From: Xanthoparmelia taractica
Taxonomy: Eukaryota > Ascomycota > Lecanoromycetes > Lecanorales > Parmeliaceae
DNA: 14,905 nt
Direction of reading: 5' to 3'
NCBI GenBank assembly: GCA_033085395.1
Contig: JANQBS010000546.1
Location: forward strand, 1-14,905
The notes under the pieces were generated by a model. It saw only the letters and a list, made by a program, of their open reading frames with translations. It made no database searches and was not told the origin of the DNA. Shown one piece after another: positions 10,131 through 14,905 of this stretch. The position numbers were made by a program, and so were the translations under genes. Every line of letters starts with the position of its first letter. Position 1 is the first letter of the stretch.

Positions 10131-10222
10131 GGGGATGGGAGGAGAGGTAAGAGGGGGAAGTGGGGAGAGGTAAGAGGGGATGGGAGGAGAGGTATGTAAG
10201 AGGGGGAAGTGGGGAGAAGGAT
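10131..10222 (+). repeat. 45-bp tandem duplication in the G-rich tract
   Basis: A unit starting GGGGATGGGAGGAGAGGTA at 10131 recurs starting at 10176. Each copy continues into AAGAGGGGGAAGTGGGGAGA. The second copy has a short insertion (ATGT) inside the unit. The near-identity implies a recent duplication. Confidence 0.85.
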
Positions 10223-10314
10223 AGACGCGAGATGAGGGGGAGGGAAGGAAGAAGGGCGAGGGGGGGAGAGGGGGGAGGGGGGAAGAGGAAAGGGGAAGGG
10301 AAATAAGTTAGTTA

Positions 10315-10860
10315 CTCATCCATACTAAATACCAAGTCGCTCGCTTGGAACTTACTCAACTCACTCAACTCACTCAATGCATTTTATAGACATGTATAAT
10401 GTGTATGCCCCGTGTAACTGTTTCAGTCGTCCGTCGTTTGCTTGGGAGTTTTTTTTTTTTTGAAGTTGGGATTTTTATTTAGCGTTTAAGGGTTTTTTTA
10501 ATTGAGCAAGAGAGCAAGAGAGCAAGGACGATACTACCACCACCAGTCCCGCATACAAGACAATTACTTATATATCCAACTACCCTTTTTTCCCGAGTAG
10601 AAAAAACAATTACTGACCATGGGTATGGGGCATGTGTATAGATATGTGTATGCGTACGTGTACGTGTATGTGTATGTGTATGTATAGCACGGTACGAATT
10701 AGTTATAAATAATAGAAACGTAGATAGTTAACCGAGAACAACCAAATAAGAAGCGCAGCAGCCACACATGAGTGCATGTATGTGTAATAATGAATGGGTA
10801 ATGGGTGGGTGGGTGGGAAATAGTAAGTAAGTAAGTAAGTAAGTAGCCAAGGTGGCGTAG
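10315..10860. repeat. Microsatellite-rich noncoding stretch
   Basis: Several short simple repeats sit close together. They are ACTCAACTC units (about 10353-10376), GAGCAAGA units (about 10504-10526), (GTGTAT)n-like GTACGTGTATGTGTATG (about 10634-10686), (GGGT)n (about 10800-10817) and (AAGT)n (about 10823-10844). Poly-T runs occur at about 10449-10461. No coding region is supported. Confidence 0.7.
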
Positions 10861-11811
10861 TGATGAAGAAGGAGATTTTTATTCCTTGAAAGGTATAGGA
10901 TTCCTCAATTTGAGGAATGTGAGACGTGGCGGGAAACCAGAGAGATATGGGGGGGGTGTGGGGGACAGCAGACAGATGGAGAGATATTTGACTTGTCTTT
11001 ATTCGTTCGGTCGTGGCTTGGGGTATAACTTTAACGAAGGAAGGAAGGGTATAAGAAAGGAAAGGAGAAAAGGGTGCGAGGGCGCTATATCAAATCCCCT
11101 GACGGCATGTCCTCCATCCCTCATAATCACCGTGCTTGTGACGGGCTTCCATTTGACGAGGTAATCTCCCCGTAGTAGTATTCGTAATGATCTATCTTAG
11201 TATCGATTCTCGATTCTTCATCTTCGTTGCTACTACTTATTAGGCTTACTTTAACGTCGGCGACGAATCAGTTTTTTTCTAAATCTTCTTATCAATTCTA
11301 AAGAGATTATGCTACTTAATCTCCCGTCCTGTGACTTAATTCTGTTCCAGTCTTTTCCTCGCCAGCTATAGTAGGTGATTGGCCTTCGTTCTAATATCGC
11401 CAGAATTTCTACCCCGTGGCCCTGGATTCGTTGTTTCGTCCACATCTGCTGCATATCTTGGGCCTGGTGTTGCACTCTTTCCGCTCCCTTACGCTCCCTC
11501 TTTGCTCCCCTATAGGCCCCCCCCCCCCAGCCACTTCTCACCGCCTCGCTAGTCGTTCACTCTGTTACACTGTGGCGGCTTTCAACGACGGGCTCTATTC
11601 AGCTCCGATCTCCTCGCTACGTTTGATTTCTCTTCCTCGCCAGCACCTGGACTAAGTCGGCTATTATCCCGACCAGGAACCATAGATGGTATTGCGAATA
11701 CTGTAATCTGGGTCACTTATGAAAATAGAGCATTTTGAACAAAAACACAGGGTTACATTGGCCGAGTGACTTGCTACAGCAAGATTTCCTGGACCCTCGT
11801 TTTGCCGTGTC
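10861..11811. other. Gene-poor region with no supported gene
   Basis: Open frames on both strands (for example 10886-11164 and 11251-11541 minus) have no recognisable domains. A perfect 9-bp-arm palindrome ATTCCTCAA-T-TTGAGGAAT lies at 10900-10918. A 13-base C run interrupts 11518-11531. In a minus-strand frame around 11436-11474 a Cys-rich stretch CNTRPKICSRCG ends shortly at a stop. It might be a remnant of a zinc-binding protein or transposon protein, but the evidence is thin. Confidence 0.4.
10900..10918. repeat. Perfect 9-bp-arm inverted repeat
   Basis: The arms ATTCCTCAA and TTGAGGAAT are exactly complementary and separated by a single T. It could form a hairpin in RNA, but no U tract follows and no gene end lies nearby, so no terminator role is claimed. 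Confidence 0.6.
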
Positions 11812-12460
11812 TTGGAGATGAAAACATTGTCAATCTCTGGAATCCAGTCTCAAAACAGTCGACTCAGCAACCACGCCGAAACCATGGTCGGCCCCTTGGA
11901 CGTAAAATCAGAGCGCACAAACAAATGGGTAAAATCCTGGCCGAGATTGCACACTGTACAAGCATTTATGAGATATTTCCGTTGCCCAAGGACATTGAGG
12001 CTGCAAGGGGGGCAGTAAAAGCGTGTCAGTGACTTTTTACTCACATCCGACTTTTTAGAGACTACCGAAGGTGCAGAAGGAGAAGTATATGCGGAAGCGA
12101 TGCGCAAATGTCTGTTAGGAGGCGAAGAGCTCGGGCTGTACAAGAACACAGAGGAGACGGACCCTGAGGTTGGAGCTGCGATGCTCGAAGTATATTCCAT
12201 TGAGGTCGTGGCGAAACTCGGCGATATTCGGCTCTGATAAGAGGGAGACTGGACCAATTATGACCAAGTTATTCGTCAAAGTGTGGAATGGGATTCGAAC
12301 AATGGACTTAATGATCTACTATGGCCAGAAGAAATAGAATAATGGTGGAAGGCCAAATATATAGCCCACTGTGACTGTGCCAAGGGCTTATTGCGTCTTT
12401 GATTTTGGAAAGAGCTTGATACAGAGGCGTTGATCTCTGCGGCAGCCGTGGAGACTGCAT
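11812..12460 (+). pseudogene. Decayed protein-coding remnant, one frame with about five in-frame stops
   Basis: A plus-strand frame reads in protein-like fashion from about 11812 but is interrupted by TAA at 12016, TGA-TAA at 12235-12240, TAA at 12340 and TGA at 12400. The stretch 12058-12234 shows a strong coding pattern (most codons begin with G and few are rare) and reads, for example, EGEVYAEAMRKCLLGGEEL. After the stops the same frame continues plausibly as WWKAKYIAHCDCAKGLLRL and FWKELDTEALISAA. Staying in one frame across the stops suggests point mutation rather than frameshift decay. No family was recognised. A 135-codon open frame on the opposite strand (11850-12257) overlaps and competes as an explanation. 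An intron near 12019-12057 ending TTTTTAG could remove the first stop but not the others. The end abuts the minus-strand gene at 12462. Confidence 0.4.
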
Positions 12461-12461
12461 A

Positions 12462-13315
12462 TCAATCCCAAAGTCCATTCACAAACCCGAAAACCTTATT
12501 CAAAAGGTGGCCAAAGAATGCCCTGAAACGATGCCAATGACGTGTGCTTCTTGCAAACCCTGTCGGTATCTCAGCGATTGGAAAAAGAACTAGCCCGGCG
12601 ACGAAGAAACCCCCAATGATAAAGATGATCGCTACGCAAAGCAACGTGAGAATGAAAAGGGCAAGGAACCTCACTCCGTCCCATAAAGAATGCGAGCCCA
12701 ATGTATAATTATCAGCCTCGGTGGATGGAGGTCCAGAAAGGGTTTGAGCCGTGTTCGCAGGCATTGGAGGGATCACAGTTTGCTGATGACTATGACCAAT
12801 AAGAACATCAGCGCCGTTGGGCCACTGTCGTGCTGGTCCAAGCTCATTTCCCTCCCCTGGATTTGGCCGTGCATAGTTAACGCTAAGAGTGCGTAAGTCG
12901 AACTCCATTCTTTCAATAATGCAAAGTCACGGACAGACCAGTTCAAGAACAGAGTCATCATGCTTATATGTGAATCGAGCCTCTTCTCAAAATCCGATCC
13001 CCCGCCTTTCCAAGCCCACCCAATCTGATCACAGATCCTCCCAGGTGTCTCTTTGCCGAGACTATCATACTCAGTCAATCGACCCTCCAGTTCGCGCAAG
13101 AGCTCGGAAATTGACTTCACGAGTCCTTGGAGCTGAGCTCGATGTTCCCCCGATATATTATGTGCGTGCCAACCATCCTCGATGATCTTCAGGCTTGCGT
13201 GCAGATTGAATGCTTTGATAGAAAGGAGCTTGAACTCGCCTCGAGAACCTTTGCACCGATCGTAGATGTTCATGCAGAGGGTGCCAACCGCTATTATATC
13301 GCCGATGCTGATCAT
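12462..13315 (-). CDS. STAND-type N-terminal-domain-like protein with C-terminal membrane segment, two exons
   Basis: Minus-strand exons are 13315..12939 and 12882..12462, giving 265 aa. The 56-nt intron (12883-12938) has a weak GTCTGT donor, a CTTAC branch-like motif and a TTAG acceptor. Residues 1-125, beginning MISIGDIIAVGTLCMNIYD and including GEFKLLSIKAFNLHASLK, resemble the helical N-terminal domain found in many fungal STAND/NLR-type and related orphan proteins. This is recognition from memory, not a search. No NTPase or repeat domain follows. Residues about 127-190 are polar and Pro-rich, and 197-228 form a long hydrophobic stretch (FLALFILTLLCVAIIF onward), consistent with one or two membrane helices and a short basic/aromatic tail. 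Without splicing the first frame ends at 12773 (180 aa) and loses the membrane part. The function is unknown. The neighbourhood (decayed ORF, RIP block) is accessory in character. Confidence 0.65.
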
Positions 13316-13706
13316 ACTGAATCTGCTAGGGATACTTGATCATTCCGAAAGGTGTTGCAACTTGAACATTCGAAGAGACCCGCCTTTTTAAACGCATAGC
13401 CTTTCCTGTCATAAGGCTGGGCCCCTTGGATGTAAGACTCTCATGTCAGCTAGGTCCGGGGGAGACTGGGTGTTCAGAGGATGCTGCCATTCGATGAATT
13501 GAAGCGAGGTCTTGACCAATTGGAGTAAATTTGGAAGCCACTAGAGCGCCATCGGGTGGCACAACCCTGCTTATCTCTACACTGTCCCACCATGCATCGA
13601 CGATTCAGTGTGCGACCTATCGTGAAGTAATGAAGAAGACCAAGGACAGGATGCAGAAATGCCTTAACTCGATGTGATCAAATAGCGCGCAAGCATGCGT
13701 GTAGCC

Positions 13707-13751
<45 letters not shown>

Positions 13752-14064
13752 GGGTTTGGGGGGTAGCGGCACGGCCTGGGCTTTGGAGCGTTTGGACCCG
13801 AGCCTCTGCTCCCCCGGCTTCCACGTTTATCTTCTTGACTCTCTCCATCGCGGTTTTGGGGTTCCGTGGTGCGAGAGGTGCTTAAAGCGGCGTCCAAGTG
13901 TACGAGGTTAGCGGATTAGCTGTTATGGATTTGCTCTCCGTATGCCAAGCCCGGTGTGGATCAATGTTGCTCCGGAGAAGACTTCTTCAAGCACTTCGTA
14001 GCCTATCACGCCAAGCCAAAAAAGAAATGTGATCGCAGTAGAATTTACTGGCATTTCCTCGATG
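13316..14064. promoter_or_regulatory. Upstream region of the minus-strand gene
   Basis: No gene is supported in these 750 bp. On the minus strand a TTTAAAAA TATA-like element lies about 70-80 bp before the ATG (plus positions about 13385-13392). A palindromic CCAATTGG, which contains CCAAT on both strands, lies at 13516-13523, about 200 bp upstream. These positions fit a fungal promoter, but both motifs are short and unproven. A (GA)n microsatellite occupies 13710-13753. Confidence 0.35.
13710..13753 (+). repeat. (GA)n microsatellite
   Basis: About fifteen uninterrupted GA dinucleotides (13710-13740) are followed by an imperfect purine tail AAAGAGAGAAAGG. The tract is pure purine on the plus strand. 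Open frames through it (Arg-Glu or Ser-Leu repeats) are artefacts of the repeat. Confidence 0.95.
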
Positions 14065-14771
14065 GGAATACTCTATATTATATAGACCTACGTCGATAAT
14101 ATTTAAATTATATAAGGGAAGCTCGTAGCGAGATTACGACGAAGCTCTAACGTTATACTTAATAGAGAAAGATTTATTAAAATATTATATTCTTCTCTAT
14201 TTAGAATCTTTATTAGTAAAGATCTTTCGCTACGAGTATTTTACGAATTTAAAAATAATATACGTAGATACGTGAGAGTTAAAATAATATATTAATATTA
14301 ATTTAAAAAAAAGTTATAATAATACGTTATTATATCGTCACGATTTTATTTTATTATTATTATTTTATTAAAATTTTATCGCGAGTTTAATTATCTTCGC
14401 TATAAATAATTAAATTTTTAAGATATTAATTATTAATCTCGTTTTAATATAAAAGTTCTATAAATTCTCTTCTCTTTCTTTAATAATTTATTCTCTATAT
14501 TATCTTTTTATACTTATTATATTATATTTATTCTATAATAAGCTTTCTTTAAACTCTTAACGAAGTTATAACGATAATTTCTTTCGTATTTATAAACGCT
14601 TTTAAGAAATTCGCTTCTTCTATTAATAATAAAGAATAAGACTATTATAAGTTTAATAAGACTTATTATAACGAAAAGATTTTAAATATTAAATAAAATC
14701 GTCGTAAAAGATAATAATAAAAGAAAGCTCGTGTTATTACTACTATACGAGAGTTAAATTTATATTAGGAA
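14065..14771. mobile_element. RIP-mutated AT-rich repeat relic (about 707 bp)
   Basis: From 14065 to 14771 the sequence is dominated by A and T and rich in TpA. By hand count it contains only three CpA/TpG dinucleotides (TG at 14273-14274, CA at 14339-14340 and TG at 14732-14733), while about 28 CpG remain. Loss of CpA/TpG with gain of TpA and retention of CpG is the signature of fungal repeat-induced point mutation, which targets duplicated DNA such as transposons. Both flanks have normal CpA/TpG content, so the whole mutated copy seems to lie within the window. No open frame, terminal repeats or target-site duplication could be recognised, so the original element is unidentified. Internal inverted repeats exist (see 14122-14236). 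Confidence 0.85.
14122..14236. repeat. Nested inverted repeats inside the RIP block
   Basis: CTCGTAGCGA (14122-14131) is exactly complementary to TCGCTACGAG (14227-14236). Nested between them, AATAGAGAA (14161-14169) is exactly complementary to TTCTCTATT (14193-14201). The outer pair is GC-containing, so it is not a trivial AT match. The pair could be the remains of a fold-back element or a structured end of a transposon. Confidence 0.6.
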
Positions 14772-14905
14772 TGAAATCTTAGGCCCGAAGCGAGGGGACT
14801 CGGAATCGCTTGATATACGTACGCTTAGCTACGGGTCGAAAAGGTGTGGTATCTGTTGAACATAGTCGTTTTCAACTTTTTTTTAACTTTTTTTAAAAAA
14901 TTATA
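14772..14905. other. Right edge after the RIP block, no gene seen
   Basis: Base composition and CpA/TpG content return to normal from about 14772 to 14870. The last 35 bases are T-rich and A-rich runs (TTTTTTTTAACTTTTTTT), which may mark the start of another AT-rich segment beyond the window. No coding or RNA feature is supported. Confidence 0.5.

Larger units (their letters stand above)
9805..10314 (+). repeat. G-rich, nearly C-free low-complexity tract (510 bp)
   Basis: By hand count only seven C residues occur on the plus strand between 9805 and 10314 (at 9956, 9995, 10072, 10127, 10226, 10228 and 10257). The rest is G, A and some T, with dozens of runs of three to eight G. It starts as ATGGATGG-type and GGA repeats (about 9808-9862) and passes into GGGGGGAGG and GGGAGAGG motifs. 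The plus strand has strong G-quadruplex potential. Open frames across it encode only Gly/Glu/Arg-rich or Pro/Ser-rich low-complexity strings and are not genes. Confidence 0.9.

Noticed and set aside
11850..12257. 135-codon minus-strand open frame as a real gene
   Set aside because: The opposite strand in 12058-12234 has clearer codon structure (G-starting codons). No motif was recognised, although a minus-strand origin is not excluded.
12286..12298. GTTCGAATCC on the minus strand, resembling a tRNA T-loop
   Set aside because: The stem bases on either side do not pair and no acceptor or anticodon arm is visible.
13664..13911. Open frames on both strands through the GA microsatellite
   Set aside because: They exist only because the dinucleotide repeat lacks stop codons, and encode Arg-Glu or Ser-Leu strings.
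1..14905. CRISPR arrays, bacterial operons or insertion sequences
   Set aside because: Spliceosomal introns and fungal proteins show eukaryotic DNA, and no regularly spaced repeats with unique spacers are present.

Overview
The window looks like nuclear DNA of a filamentous ascomycete (Pezizomycotina). Protein-coding genes are split by short introns, mostly 49-90 nt, with GT..AG ends and GCTGAC/CTAAC-type branch sites. The two recognisable proteins are fungal housekeeping orthologues. The right edge carries an AT-rich block with the dinucleotide signature of repeat-induced point mutation (RIP). I cannot fix the class or genus from the sequence alone.

Layout. 1-74 is a pure C homopolymer, probably an assembly artefact. 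75-1083 has no gene I can support. 1084-3937 (+) is a six-exon gene for tRNA-dihydrouridine(47) synthase (DUS3 family, 762 aa). 4460-5360 (+) is a four-exon gene for a BAP31/Yet3-type ER membrane protein (211 aa) whose first intron has GC..AG ends. 5361-6728 is intergenic, with a TATA-like box and a short ORF of doubtful reality. 6729-9177 (+) is a five-exon gene for a 746-aa protein of unknown function, with a disordered N-terminal half, about seven helical Cys/Trp-rich repeats, a Ser/Gln-rich linker and a compact C-terminal domain. The three plus-strand genes are separate transcription units; nothing in the sequence ties their functions together beyond ordinary housekeeping synteny.

From 9178 rightward the character changes. 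9511-9600 is a pyrimidine tract, and 9805-10314 is an extremely G-rich, almost C-free strand with 21-bp and 45-bp tandem repeats. A microsatellite-rich stretch follows to about 10850. 10850-11811 is gene-poor. Around 11812-12460 (+) there is a coding-like frame broken by several stops, which I read as a decayed gene. 12462-13315 (-) is a two-exon gene (265 aa) whose N-terminal part resembles the N-terminal domain of fungal STAND/NLR-type proteins and whose C-terminus has a hydrophobic membrane segment. Its upstream region holds a (GA)n microsatellite.

14065-14771 is a block of about 707 bp with only three CpA/TpG dinucleotides but about 28 CpG, flanked by normal DNA on both sides. This is the footprint of strong RIP on a repeat. 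The window therefore appears to cross from a conserved housekeeping segment (left) into a repeat- and pseudogene-rich accessory segment (right). The strongest leads are the RIP block and its three spared sites, the uncharacterised helical-repeat protein, the STAND-like domain plus membrane-segment protein, and the GC-AG intron.
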